26,176 nucleotides of DNA, taken from positions 1 through 26,176 of the forward strand of contig DATIBC010000104.1 in NCBI GenBank assembly GCA_035457725.1, read 5' to 3'. The translations under genes were made by a program, and so were the position numbers. Source of the DNA: DATFES01 sp035457725. Its GTDB lineage: Bacteria; Pseudomonadota; Alphaproteobacteria; CACIAM-22H2. The notes under the pieces are model-generated. The model saw only the letters and a program-made list of their open reading frames with translations. It was not told the DNA's origin and made no database searches. Every line of letters starts with the position of its first letter. The first letter of the stretch is position 1. Shown piece after piece: positions 14,864-22,624 of the stretch.

Positions 14864-15757
14864 GTGGATCGTCGCAAACCCATCCGCACGGCGTCGAGCG
14901 CCAATGCACCCAGGCGGGCGCCGCCGATCGCCGCGCGAGAGCGGCGTTACCAACCCTCGCCGCTGTTCGTCGGTTCGCTCGAGAAAGGCCTGCGCGTCTT
15001 GCACGCGTTCGACGCCGCGCGCCGTCCGATGCGGCTGGCCGAGGTCGCGGCGGCGAGCGAGCTCGACAAAAGCGCGGCGCAGCGGTTCACCGCCACGCTC
15101 GAGCGTCTGGGCTATCTGCGCAAGGACGAGTTCAAGCGCTATCACCTCACGCCCAAGGTCCTGCAACTCGGATTCGCGTACCTGCAGAGCGAAACGTCGA
15201 TCGACACCGTCGTGCCGTTCCTCCAGGAAGCGCACGTGGCATGCGAGGAGTCGGTGAATTTCACCCAGCTCGACGATCTCGACGTCGTCTGGGTGGTGCG
15301 GCTGCCCAGCCTGCACGTCGTCTCGGTCGACATGTCGGTAGGGGCGCGACTGCCGGCCTATTGCACCGCGCCGGGACGGGCGATTTTGGCGCACCTCCCG
15401 GAGGAGCAGGCGCTTGACATCCTCAGGCGCTCGACGCGCGCGCGGCTTACTCCCTACACCAAGACAGCGATCTCCGACATCGTCGCGGCGCTGGCGGCGG
15501 CGCGGCGCGATGGTGTGGCAGTCTCGGATCAGGAATGCTTCGTCGGTGATCTGTCGTCGGCGGCACCGGTCTTCGACGGCGCGGGACAGGTAATCGGCGC
15601 GGTCAATATCGCCGTGCCGACCTCCCGCTGGACGCTCGATGAGGTGCGTGAGCGGCTCTCGCCGCTCATTGCCAAGACGGCGGCGGCGATCTCGGCAGCG
15701 CACGGCGTACGCGCCAAAGGCCTGGCGCGCCAAGGCCGGCAGGCTGCGGGCGATTGA
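14864..15757 (+). CDS. IclR-family transcriptional regulator
   Basis: A 297-residue regulator. A basic, proline-rich leader (about 1-32) precedes the winged helix-turn-helix (VGSLEKGLRVLHAF to about residue 95), with recognition helix around 65-86 (SELDKSAAQRF). The effector-binding domain follows, with typical GARLPAYCTAPGRAILA and a C-terminal AINIAVPTSRW-like segment (AVNIAVPTSRWTL). The start is GTG with no obvious ribosome site, so the true start is uncertain by several residues. It diverges from the hydratase operon and is followed after 18 bp by the ornithine cyclodeaminase-family gene. IclR proteins usually respond to a pathway metabolite and act on neighbouring catabolic genes, so it probably controls both the rightward and the leftward operon. 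Confidence 0.93.
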   Translation: MDRRKPIRTASSANAPRRAPPIAARERRYQPSPLFVGSLEKGLRVLHAFDAARRPMRLAEVAAASELDKSAAQRFTATLERLGYLRKDEFKRYHLTPKVLQLGFAYLQSETSIDTVVPFLQEAHVACEESVNFTQLDDLDVVWVVRLPSLHVVSVDMSVGARLPAYCTAPGRAILAHLPEEQALDILRRSTRARLTPYTKTAISDIVAALAAARRDGVAVSDQECFVGDLSSAAPVFDGAGQVIGAVNIAVPTSRWTLDEVRERLSPLIAKTAAAISAAHGVRAKGLARQGRQAAGD

Positions 15758-15775
15758 CGGCCGCGGAACCGGCTC

Positions 15776-16765
15776 ATGGCGTCTGCCGTTGCGGCGCGTT
15801 CCGACGCGATCCTTTATCTATCGGAAGCGGACCTTGGGCGACTGGCGCTCGACCCCGCCGAGGTCCTGGCCGCGGTCGAGGAAGGGTTGCAGCGCGATGG
15901 CGCCGATGTGGTCGTCGTTCCGAAACTCAACCTGCCGATCGCCATCGGGCATTTTCTTCAAGCAATGACGGCCGCCTCGCGATCGCTGGGGATGGCGGCG
16001 ATAAAGTGGACGGCCGTCGTCGCAGCAAACGCCGATCGCGGCCTTCCCAACGTCACCGCACTGATCGTCGTCAGCGCTCTTGAAGACGGCCGCCCGCTTG
16101 CGATCATGGCCGGGAACCGGATCACCGCGTTGCGCACCGCGGCCATGACCGCCGCGGCGGCGCGACGACTCGCCCGGCCCGAGAGCGAGACCGTCTCCTT
16201 CATCGGCACAGGCGTACAGGCGGCGAGCCATCTTACGGCGCTGCGAGTGCTCTTCCCACGCCTGACGCGCGCCTACCTCTTCGGCCGCGGGGCGGCGTCT
16301 CGCGAACGCTTGGCCGCTGCGGCGCGCGCCCACGGGATCGAACCGGTCGCCGTGAGACAAGCCCGCGACGCCATCGAGCCGGCCGACGTAATCATCACGA
16401 GCGTACCGGCGATGCCTGGCTTGGCGCCCTTCATCGACGGCGCGTGGCTGAAACCGGGCGCGTTCGCGAGCATGGTCGATCTTGGACGGTCGTGGCGCGC
16501 CGAGACGCTCGGCGTCATCGACGTTGTCGCGACCGACGACCGCGCGCAAAGCGACGCGATCGCCGCCGAGGGCAAACTGGTGCGCTGCGGCCCATGGGCG
16601 GCGGATCTCGCCGATCTCGTATGCGGCCGCCATCCAGGGCGCAGCGCGCCCACTCAGCGCGCGGCGTTCATTTTCGCCGGCATCGCGCGCTGCGATCTTG
16701 CCGTCGCCGCGGTGGCGCTCCAGCGCGCACGCGCGGAGCGCGTAGGAGCTTGGTTGCCTCGCTAG
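15776..16765 (+). CDS. Ornithine cyclodeaminase/mu-crystallin-family protein
   Basis: A 329-residue NAD(P)-binding protein of the OCD/mu-crystallin family. Visible family features are a lysine in MAAIKWTAV (K77), the GNRITALRTAA stretch with R120, the Rossmann motif FIGTGVQAASHL (GTGVQA at 144-149) and the aspartate in SMVDLG (D235). Members deaminate ornithine to proline, reduce cyclic imines (for example delta-1-pyrroline-2-carboxylate), or act as EutC in hydroxyectoine use. It follows the IclR gene by 18 bp and precedes a DadA-like oxidase by 18 bp. A dehydrogenase making an imino acid and a reductase acting on it would fit together. EutC-like function is possible given the DoeA/DoeB-like genes in the window, but no EutA or EutB is present here. 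Confidence 0.9.
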   Translation: MASAVAARSDAILYLSEADLGRLALDPAEVLAAVEEGLQRDGADVVVVPKLNLPIAIGHFLQAMTAASRSLGMAAIKWTAVVAANADRGLPNVTALIVVSALEDGRPLAIMAGNRITALRTAAMTAAAARRLARPESETVSFIGTGVQAASHLTALRVLFPRLTRAYLFGRGAASRERLAAAARAHGIEPVAVRQARDAIEPADVIITSVPAMPGLAPFIDGAWLKPGAFASMVDLGRSWRAETLGVIDVVATDDRAQSDAIAAEGKLVRCGPWAADLADLVCGRHPGRSAPTQRAAFIFAGIARCDLAVAAVALQRARAERVGAWLPR

Positions 16766-16783
16766 TTCCGCGGGAGGAAGCGC

Positions 16784-18025
16784 ATGGGACTCGACATAGC
16801 CGTCATCGGAGCCGGAATCGTCGGCATGTGTTGCGCCGCCTATCTGCGTCGCGACGGCCATCGCGTGACCGTGCTCGACCCCGTAGCGCCGGGCGGAAGC
16901 TGCTCGTTCGGCAATCTCGGCAGCCTATCGCCCGGAAGCTGCGTTCCGCTTGCGACGCCCGGCATACTGACGAAGATTCCGCGAATGCTCGTCGAGGGCG
17001 ACCGCGCACTCAGCGTCGCTCCGGCTCGGGCGCTTGCGGCCGCTCCCTGGCTCGCCCGATTCGTCGCCGCGGCGCGGCCGGCGAGAGTCGCCGCTGCGGC
17101 GAAGGCGTTAAGCGCGCTCCATTCGCGTGTCTTCGAGGCGTACGCCCCGCTTTTGGCGTGGGCCGACGCCAATGATCTCGTGCGTCGCGCCGGACAGCTT
17201 TATGTTTTCGAGAGCGAATCCGACTTCGCCCACGCGCGCTTCGAACTCGATCTACGGCGCGCGCATGGCGAGCGGCAGGAAACGATCGACGGCGATGAGA
17301 TTCGGCAGCTCGAACCGGCGCTAGCCGCCGGATTCGCACGCGGGGTTTTCCTGCCCGACGCGGGACATTGCATCGAGCCGAAGCGTCTCGTCGAGCTGCT
17401 TGCGGCCGCGCTCGTGCGCGACGGCGGCATGATCCTTCCCGAGCGCGTCAATCACGTTGCCGTCGATGCAGGCAAGGTGGTCTTGACGATCGATCACGGC
17501 GTGCATCGCGCCGATCGCGTCATTATAGCCAGCGGCGCTTGGTCGAACCGGCTTTTGCAACTGCTCTGTGCCGAGGTGCCGCTGGAAAGTCTGCGCGGCT
17601 ATCACGCCGTGCTGCGGAACTGCGGAGCGACGCCGCGCATGGCGATCCGCTTTGCGCGCGCGAAGATCATGGCGACGCCGATGGCGACGGGCCTGCGCGT
17701 CGGCGGCACCGTCGAGATCGCCGGGCTCGACGCGCCGCCGACGCCGGGCCGCGCGCGCAAGCTCGCGGCACTGGGCGCCAAGGTTTTCCCCGGCGCCGAT
17801 CCGAACGACTTCAGCGAATGGATGGGCCATCGGCCGGGAACGCCGGATTCGCTGCCGGTAATCGGCGCGCTGCGCCGCCATCCTGCCGTATACTGCGCCT
17901 TCGGACACGGCCAGACCGGGCTCACCGGCGCGGCGAGCACCGGCGAGCTCATCGCCGCAATAATCGGCGGGCGCAATCCGCCGATCGACGCGGCGCCGTA
18001 CTCGCCGCGACGCTTCGGCGCCTAG
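16784..18025 (+). CDS. FAD-dependent oxidoreductase, DadA-like (D-amino-acid dehydrogenase family)
   Basis: A 413-residue DAO-superfamily flavoprotein. The FAD motif DIAVIGAGIVGMCCAAYL begins at residue 4 (GAGIVG at 9-14), followed by GGSCSFGNLGSLSPGSCVPLA, which resembles DadA. The C-terminal region WMGHRPGTPDSLPVIGALRR and FGHGQTGLTGAASTGEL completes the flavin site and marks it as full length. A strong GGGAGGAA ribosome site sits 6 nt before the ATG. It probably oxidises an amino acid or cyclic imino acid and passes electrons to the respiratory chain. Co-transcription with the OCD-family gene upstream is likely. It is only distantly similar to the other flavoprotein of the window (7620-8984), so the two probably serve different steps. 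Confidence 0.92.
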   Translation: MGLDIAVIGAGIVGMCCAAYLRRDGHRVTVLDPVAPGGSCSFGNLGSLSPGSCVPLATPGILTKIPRMLVEGDRALSVAPARALAAAPWLARFVAAARPARVAAAAKALSALHSRVFEAYAPLLAWADANDLVRRAGQLYVFESESDFAHARFELDLRRAHGERQETIDGDEIRQLEPALAAGFARGVFLPDAGHCIEPKRLVELLAAALVRDGGMILPERVNHVAVDAGKVVLTIDHGVHRADRVIIASGAWSNRLLQLLCAEVPLESLRGYHAVLRNCGATPRMAIRFARAKIMATPMATGLRVGGTVEIAGLDAPPTPGRARKLAALGAKVFPGADPNDFSEWMGHRPGTPDSLPVIGALRRHPAVYCAFGHGQTGLTGAASTGELIAAIIGGRNPPIDAAPYSPRRFGA

Positions 18026-18098
18026 ATCATCAGCGCCGCCGGGCTTGACTCGGCTGGCGGCAACACCAAGCTTCAACCATTTGGAGTCCGCGCCCGCC

Positions 18099-18674
18099 AT
18101 GTTGGTTCGCATCGTTCTCCAACTCATCGCGCTTATCGCTTCGCTTGGCTCTGCGCACGCCGACGAATCCGCGGCGTGGGCTGCGCTTCGCCAAGGCGGG
18201 CACGTGGCGCTGATGCGGCATGCCGATGCGCCCGGCGGATTTGGCGATCCGCCCGGCTTCAGGCTCGACGACTGCGCGACGCAGCGCAATTTGAGCGACA
18301 GGGGTCGCGCCGAGGCGATGTCGTCAGGCGAAAGATTGCGCGCAGCGCGGATCGCGATCGGCAAGGTGCTTAGCTCGCCATGGTGCCGTTGCGTTGATAC
18401 CGCCCGATTGATGGACGTCGGATCAATCGAAATAGCGCCGACATTCAGCAACGCTTTCGTTCTACTCGACCAGAGAGCCGCGCTGAGCGAGGGCGCGCGG
18501 GCCGTGATAGGCGCATGGAAGGGACCCGGCACGCTGCTGGTGGTCACGCATGGCGCGAATATCCAGGCGCTGATCGGCTACAATCCGGCGTCCGGAGAGA
18601 CCGTCGTGGTGGCCGCCGAGGCCGAGGGAGTCGTTCGCGAGGTCGGCCGCATACCGGTCGCCTCTCGTCGATGA
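18099..18674 (+). CDS. Exported histidine phosphatase-family protein
   Basis: A 191-residue protein with a Sec signal peptide (about residues 1-21, cleavage near AHA) and a small histidine phosphatase domain. The phospho-accepting histidine is H41 in LMRHADAP with R40 beside it. A second arginine appears at R97 in SSPWCRCVDTA, and the late histidine is H151 in VTHGANI. Cysteines C59, C96 and C98 might form a disulfide. The domain is short, as in SixA/phosphohistidine phosphatase-like members, but this one is periplasmic. ATG at 18099 has GGAG 12 nt upstream. It sits 73 bp after the DadA-like gene; that gap contains a GCCGCC/GGCGGC dyad (18035-18061) that may end the upstream operon. Substrate is unknown. 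Confidence 0.87.
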   Translation: MLVRIVLQLIALIASLGSAHADESAAWAALRQGGHVALMRHADAPGGFGDPPGFRLDDCATQRNLSDRGRAEAMSSGERLRAARIAIGKVLSSPWCRCVDTARLMDVGSIEIAPTFSNAFVLLDQRAALSEGARAVIGAWKGPGTLLVVTHGANIQALIGYNPASGETVVVAAEAEGVVREVGRIPVASRR

Positions 18675-18705
18675 CGCAAGCACGGCGAACGACGGAGACG
18701 CCAAA

Positions 18706-19638
18706 ATGCAACGTGCTTCACATCGCGGCCGCCGCGAATTTCTCGGGCTGACGTTCGCGACGACCGCGGCGATGATCGTCGATAGTTCGCGTGGCACAGC
18801 GCAATCGGCGCCGCTTCATGCCAAGCCGGTGCCGTCGAGCGGCGAAATGCTGCCGGTGATCGGATTGGGGAGCTGGATCACGTTCAATGTCGGCAACGAT
18901 CCGGCGGCGCGCGACGATTGCGCGGACGTCATGCGAAGTTTCTTCGATGCTGGCGGCCGATTGATCGATTCCTCGCCGATGTACGGCTCCTCGCAAGCGG
19001 TCATCGGATATGGCCTCGCGAAGCTGCGACGACGTACTGCGGTCTTTTCCGCCGACAAGGTCTGGATCTCCGTCGGTGCGCGCGGCCGCGACCAAGTCGA
19101 GCAATCGCGCCAGTACTGGGGCGTCCGGCGTTTCGATCTCGTGCAGGTGCACAATCTGCTCGCCTGGCAGGAGCACCTGCCGACGCTTTTCGCCATGAAG
19201 AATGCCGGCCAGCTTCGTTACGTCGGAGTTACCACCTCGGAGGGTCGCCGCCACCGCGACGTCGAGCGGGTCATGGGTCAGCAGCCGATCGACTTCGTGC
19301 AGATTACCTACAACATCGTCGACCGGGAGGTCGAGGCCCGCATTCTTCCGCTGGCGCGCGAGCGCGGCATCGGCGTCATCGTCAATCGGCCATTCCGCGA
19401 GGGAGCGCTGATCCGCGCGATGGCGCGCCATCCGCTTCCCGGCTTCGCGGGCGAGATCGGCTGCGTCAACTGGGCGCAATTCATCCTCAAGTTCATCGTC
19501 TCGCACCCGGCGGTCACTTGCGCGATTCCGGCGACGACCAGCGTGGTGCACGTTCGCGAGAACATGGAAGCGGCGCATGGGCGCCTGCCGGACGAATCGA
19601 TGCGTCGCCGCATGGTCGCGCATGTCGAGGCATTGTGA
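18706..19638 (+). CDS. Tat-exported aldo/keto reductase-family protein
   Basis: A 310-residue aldo/keto reductase-fold protein with a twin-arginine signal at the N-terminus (GRREFLGLTF, R9-R10) and a hydrophobic stretch to about residue 33. Barrel motifs are clear: LPVIGLGSW, GRLIDSSPMYGSS (D88, Y93), DLVQVHNLLAWQEHLPTL (H149) and RYVGVTTSE. The usual catalytic lysine in the I(A/T)TK strand is missing: the strand reads VWISVGARG, putting G124 there. NADPH reduction may therefore be lost or altered. Similar Tat-AKR proteins with the HNL.(D/A)W..HLPTL motif are known, mostly without assigned function. GGAG precedes the ATG. Its stop overlaps the start of the next membrane-protein gene (TGATG). 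Confidence 0.88.
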   Translation: MQRASHRGRREFLGLTFATTAAMIVDSSRGTAQSAPLHAKPVPSSGEMLPVIGLGSWITFNVGNDPAARDDCADVMRSFFDAGGRLIDSSPMYGSSQAVIGYGLAKLRRRTAVFSADKVWISVGARGRDQVEQSRQYWGVRRFDLVQVHNLLAWQEHLPTLFAMKNAGQLRYVGVTTSEGRRHRDVERVMGQQPIDFVQITYNIVDREVEARILPLARERGIGVIVNRPFREGALIRAMARHPLPGFAGEIGCVNWAQFILKFIVSHPAVTCAIPATTSVVHVRENMEAAHGRLPDESMRRRMVAHVEAL

Positions 19639-20303
19639 TGGCGGAGTGGTGGTCGTACACGCTGTCGGACTTGCTGCTTTTTTCGCCGCGCACCTACCGT
19701 CGCCTTTTCGAGCTCTATAACGCCGACATCTGGCCGGCGCAACTTGTCGCGTTGGCGCTCGGCGCGGCGATTTTTGCGGTGGTATTGCGTCAAGCCCGCT
19801 GGCGCGAGCGGGGAGTCGCCGGGATGCTTGCGCTTTGCTGGCTATGGATCGCCGGCGCATTCCATATCCGCCACTATGCGACGATCAATTGGGCCGCGTC
19901 ATATTTCGCCGCCGGGTTCGCGATCCAGGCGCTGCTCCTGGCGCGGGCGGGATTCTTCCGCGATCGGTTGCGATTCGGGGCGCCGCCAAGCCCGATCGGG
20001 CGCGCCGGCCTGGCGATTTTTCTTTTCGCGCTGCTGGCGCAGCCCTTAATTGGCCCTCTGTTGGGACGCCCCTGGCGGCAGATCGAGCTGTTCGGCGTGG
20101 CGCCTGATCCCACCGCCATCGCCACGCTCGGCATTCTCCTGATCTCCACCGATCGCGTCGCTTGGGGACTCATGGTCATCCCGATCGCCTGGTGCATGGT
20201 CGGCGGCGCGACGCTATGGGCGATGGAATCGCCCGACGCCCTGCTGATGCCACTCGTGGCGTTGATTGTGGTGCTTCTGGCCGTACGGCGTGCTCGCCTC
20301 TAG
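19638..20303 (+). CDS. DUF6064-like integral membrane protein
   Basis: A 221-residue membrane protein. It opens with EWWSYTLSDLLLFSPRTYRRLFELYN, which I associate with the DUF6064 family. About six hydrophobic helices follow (for example around 34-52, 60-75, 82-100 and three more to the C-terminus), with conserved-looking HIRHYATINWAASYF in the middle. Its ATG overlaps the stop of the aldo/keto reductase gene by one base, so the two are translationally coupled. The gene ends tail-to-tail with the Crp/Fnr regulator gene, sharing the CTAG at 20300-20303 for both stop codons. No function is known to me for this family; coupling suggests it works with the exported reductase. Confidence 0.82.
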   Translation: MAEWWSYTLSDLLLFSPRTYRRLFELYNADIWPAQLVALALGAAIFAVVLRQARWRERGVAGMLALCWLWIAGAFHIRHYATINWAASYFAAGFAIQALLLARAGFFRDRLRFGAPPSPIGRAGLAIFLFALLAQPLIGPLLGRPWRQIELFGVAPDPTAIATLGILLISTDRVAWGLMVIPIAWCMVGGATLWAMESPDALLMPLVALIVVLLAVRRARL

Positions 20304-20986
20304 ACCAAATCGTCGAAACCGCAGAAGTCGCGAAGCTGGCGCACGCTGGCGATCTGTACCTGACGACCGCGGCTCGATACGCCGAGCTTGCGGAGCTGGA
20401 CGAACGCGCGCGAAAGGGTCTCCGGAGTCATGCCGAGGCGCCCGGCGAGCAGCTTGCGTTCCTCGGCCAGCTTCAACGTCGCCGGACCACCGGTCGCCGG
20501 AATGAGCGTCAATAGATAGGCGGCAAGCCGCTCGGCGGTCGAGCGGAGCTTCAGGTCCTTGATCTGGCGAATCAGCAGTCGCCAATGCTTGGCCAGGACC
20601 GCGACCATGGCGACCGCGAGCGCATGGTCGTGGGCGACCGCATGCCGGAACGTCTCGGCCGCGATCATCACGATTCGCGCGTCGTGGGTAACGCGAGCCG
20701 AGACGAGCAGCCGCAAATTCAGAATCGCTGCGGGCGCGACGAATATCTCGCCGGCATTGAAGAACTCGATGAGAGTCGCTGCTCCGCCGCTACCGCCGGC
20801 GACCAGGCCGACCTGGCCGGCCAGAATGACGTAGACGAACTGCGCTTCGTCGCCCTCCTCGAACAGCACCGCGCCCTTCGGTGCAGCCTGGACGATCGCG
20901 TCGCGGATCAGGCGATCAATCGAATCCTTGCCAACGGCCGCATAGAGTGGCGTCAGCTTGAGCAATTCATAGTCCGAGGGCCGCAT
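20300..20986 (-). CDS. Crp/Fnr-family regulator, Dnr/Nnr-like (no FNR cysteine cluster)
   Basis: A 228-residue Crp/Fnr regulator: an N-terminal cyclic-nucleotide-like sensor domain (LTPLYAAVGKDSIDRL to about 115), a long dimer helix, then a winged HTH whose recognition helix reads MTPETLSRAFVQLRKLG. The E..SR pattern is that of FNR and predicts TTGAT-N4-ATCAA as target. The N-terminal iron-sulfur cysteines of FNR/ANR are absent, so it probably senses another signal such as NO or nitrate status, as Dnr, Nnr and NarR do. The ATG at 20986 gives normal family length. An in-frame ATG at 21049 would add 21 residues but would bury a perfect FNR box in coding sequence. It diverges from narK1 and likely controls it. 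Confidence 0.9.
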   Translation of the reverse strand: MRPSDYELLKLTPLYAAVGKDSIDRLIRDAIVQAAPKGAVLFEEGDEAQFVYVILAGQVGLVAGGSGGAATLIEFFNAGEIFVAPAAILNLRLLVSARVTHDARIVMIAAETFRHAVAHDHALAVAMVAVLAKHWRLLIRQIKDLKLRSTAERLAAYLLTLIPATGGPATLKLAEERKLLAGRLGMTPETLSRAFVQLRKLGVSSRGRQVQIASVRQLRDFCGFDDLV

Positions 20987-21020
20987 GGTCGCCGGGGTCG
21001 GGGTTGTTGCAGCGCACCGC

Positions 21021-21034
21021 TTGATATTTATCAA
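21021..21034. promoter_or_regulatory. Perfect FNR/Dnr-type box
   Basis: TTGATATTTATCAA matches the FNR consensus TTGAT-N4-ATCAA at all ten defined positions. It lies between the divergent Crp/Fnr regulator and narK1 genes. Reading rightward, a CATAAG hexamer at 21054-21059 sits about where a -10 element would be for a class II FNR-activated promoter. That leaves an untranslated leader of some 140 nt before narK1. Confidence 0.85.
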
Positions 21035-21113
21035 GAGTGAATCGTGCATTCATCATAAGCGCATTTAGCCATTTCGAGGAATTGTCGATTTTTCGGGCAC
21101 GAGGCCGGGAAAA

Positions 21114-21127
21114 TTGATCCAGCGCAA
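21114..21127. promoter_or_regulatory. Degenerate second FNR/Dnr-type site
   Basis: TTGATCCAGCGCAA keeps one perfect half-site and matches 8 of 10 consensus positions. It lies closer to narK1 than the perfect box and could be a weaker second site, or chance. Confidence 0.35.
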
Positions 21128-21205
21128 ACTTGTCCTTCGGCCGCGACGGCAAATTCACCGCCGCAGGGCGACGCAAATTCGACCGTCGCGAATTTGGCGA
21201 GGACA

Positions 21206-22597
21206 ATGAACATGGTCAGCAACATCGCGACTGCGGCAACCCTACCAAGCGTCGGCGATCAAAATCGCGCCCTGTCGCTCAGCACCATCGCCTTCACGGT
21301 CTGCTTCGCGGTCTGGACGATCTTTTCGATCATCGGCGTCCAAATCAAACAAGACCTCGGGCTGAACGACACGCAATTCGGATTGCTCGTCGGAACGCCG
21401 ATTCTGACCGGTTCGCTTATTCGACTAATTCTTGGAATATGGACCGACCAGTACGGCGGCCGAATCGTATACACGGCGGTCATGCTCGCGGCCGCGGTCG
21501 CCACCTGGCTGCTGACCAACGCATACGACTACAACACTTTTCTCATTGCCGCGCTCGGCGTGGGCGTTGCCGGCGGGTCGTTCGCGGTCGGCATCGCTTA
21601 CGTCTCCAAATGGTATCCGCGCGAGAAGCAAGGGATCGCGCTCGGTATCTTCGGCATGGGAAATGTCGGGGCCGCCGTCACCAAGTTTCTAGCCCCCTTC
21701 GTCATGGTGGCCTGGGGCTGGCAAGCGGTGGCGCAGATCTGGGCGTTGGCGATTTTCCTCATGGCGATTGTGTTCTTCTTCGCCACCAAGGACGATCCAG
21801 CGCTTGCCGAGCGTCGCCGCAGCGGCGCCAAGCCGGAGCCGATCATGGCCCAGCTTGCGCCGCTGTGGAACCTGCAGGTCTGGCGGTTCTCCCTCTACTA
21901 TTTCTTCGTCTTCGGCGCGTTCGTGGCGCTGGCGCTCTGGCTGCCGCGCTATTACGTCGGCGTCTACGATCTCGACATCCGCACCGCGGGCATCCTCGGC
22001 GCCGCGTATTCGATTCCGGCGAGCATTTTTCGCGCCTGGGGCGGGCACCTTTCCGACCAGTACGGAGCCCGCCGGGTGATGTACTGGACGTTCATCGCCT
22101 CGGTGATTTGCACGTTCCTGCTTTCCTATCCCGCGACCGAGTACATCGTGCACGGAATCAAGGGCGACATACGCTTCACCATCGCCATCGGTTTCCTGCC
22201 GTTCACCGTGCTTACGTTCATTTTGGGCTTCTTCATGTCGCTGGGGAAGGCGGCGGTCTACAAGCACATTCCCGTCTATTACCCCAATCACGTCGGCGCG
22301 GTCGGCGGCATCGTCGGCCTCATCGGCGGTCTCGGCGGGTTCGTGCTGCCGATCGCCTTCGGCATGATGAACGACCTGGTCGGCGTGTGGACGAGCTGCT
22401 TCATGCTGCTCTTCGTGCTCGTCGCGATCGCCTTGGTCTGGATGCACTTCGCCATCCTACGGATGGAGCGCGGCGAGATTCCGGCGCTGCGCGGCCCGAA
22501 GGACTTGCCTGAACTCGCTGGCGGCGGCGCGCCCGCGCCAATCCGGGTGCGTGGCGGTCAAGGCGACGGCCGGGCCGCCGCCGCGCCGTCGCGCTGA
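21206..22597 (+). CDS. narK1: NarK1-type MFS nitrate transporter
   Basis: A 463-residue major facilitator with twelve predicted membrane helices. The conserved transport-loop region reads GIWTDQYGGRIVY (after helix 2), and the nitrate signature on helix 5 is IFGMGNVGAAVTKF, with the glycine-rich second signature VGGIVGLIGGLGGFVLP near the end. Type-1 NarK proteins act as nitrate/proton symporters and bring in nitrate to start respiration. ATG at 21206 is chosen; the ATG at 21212 has better spacing from GAGG (21199-21202) and may be the true start. narK2 follows after 27 bp. The promoter region upstream has a perfect FNR/Dnr box. The tail after the last helix is rich in A, G and R. Confidence 0.92.
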   Translation: MNMVSNIATAATLPSVGDQNRALSLSTIAFTVCFAVWTIFSIIGVQIKQDLGLNDTQFGLLVGTPILTGSLIRLILGIWTDQYGGRIVYTAVMLAAAVATWLLTNAYDYNTFLIAALGVGVAGGSFAVGIAYVSKWYPREKQGIALGIFGMGNVGAAVTKFLAPFVMVAWGWQAVAQIWALAIFLMAIVFFFATKDDPALAERRRSGAKPEPIMAQLAPLWNLQVWRFSLYYFFVFGAFVALALWLPRYYVGVYDLDIRTAGILGAAYSIPASIFRAWGGHLSDQYGARRVMYWTFIASVICTFLLSYPATEYIVHGIKGDIRFTIAIGFLPFTVLTFILGFFMSLGKAAVYKHIPVYYPNHVGAVGGIVGLIGGLGGFVLPIAFGMMNDLVGVWTSCFMLLFVLVAIALVWMHFAILRMERGEIPALRGPKDLPELAGGGAPAPIRVRGGQGDGRAAAAPSR

Positions 22598-22624
22598 CTC
22601 GACGATCCACGAGGAGATGAAAAA

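Noticed and set aside
18035..18061. GCCGCC/GGCGGC dyad after the DadA-like gene as a terminator
   Set aside because: The arms are only 6 bp with a 15-nt loop and no T-run, so it is not listed as a separate feature.
18918..19637. Upstream extension of the DUF6064-like frame
   Set aside because: It is a shadow of the aldo/keto reductase gene; the recognisable family N-terminus begins at 19638.
21038..21052. TGAAT-N5-ATTCA dyad next to the FNR box
   Set aside because: Short arms in an AT-rich region; no known regulator family fits better than chance.
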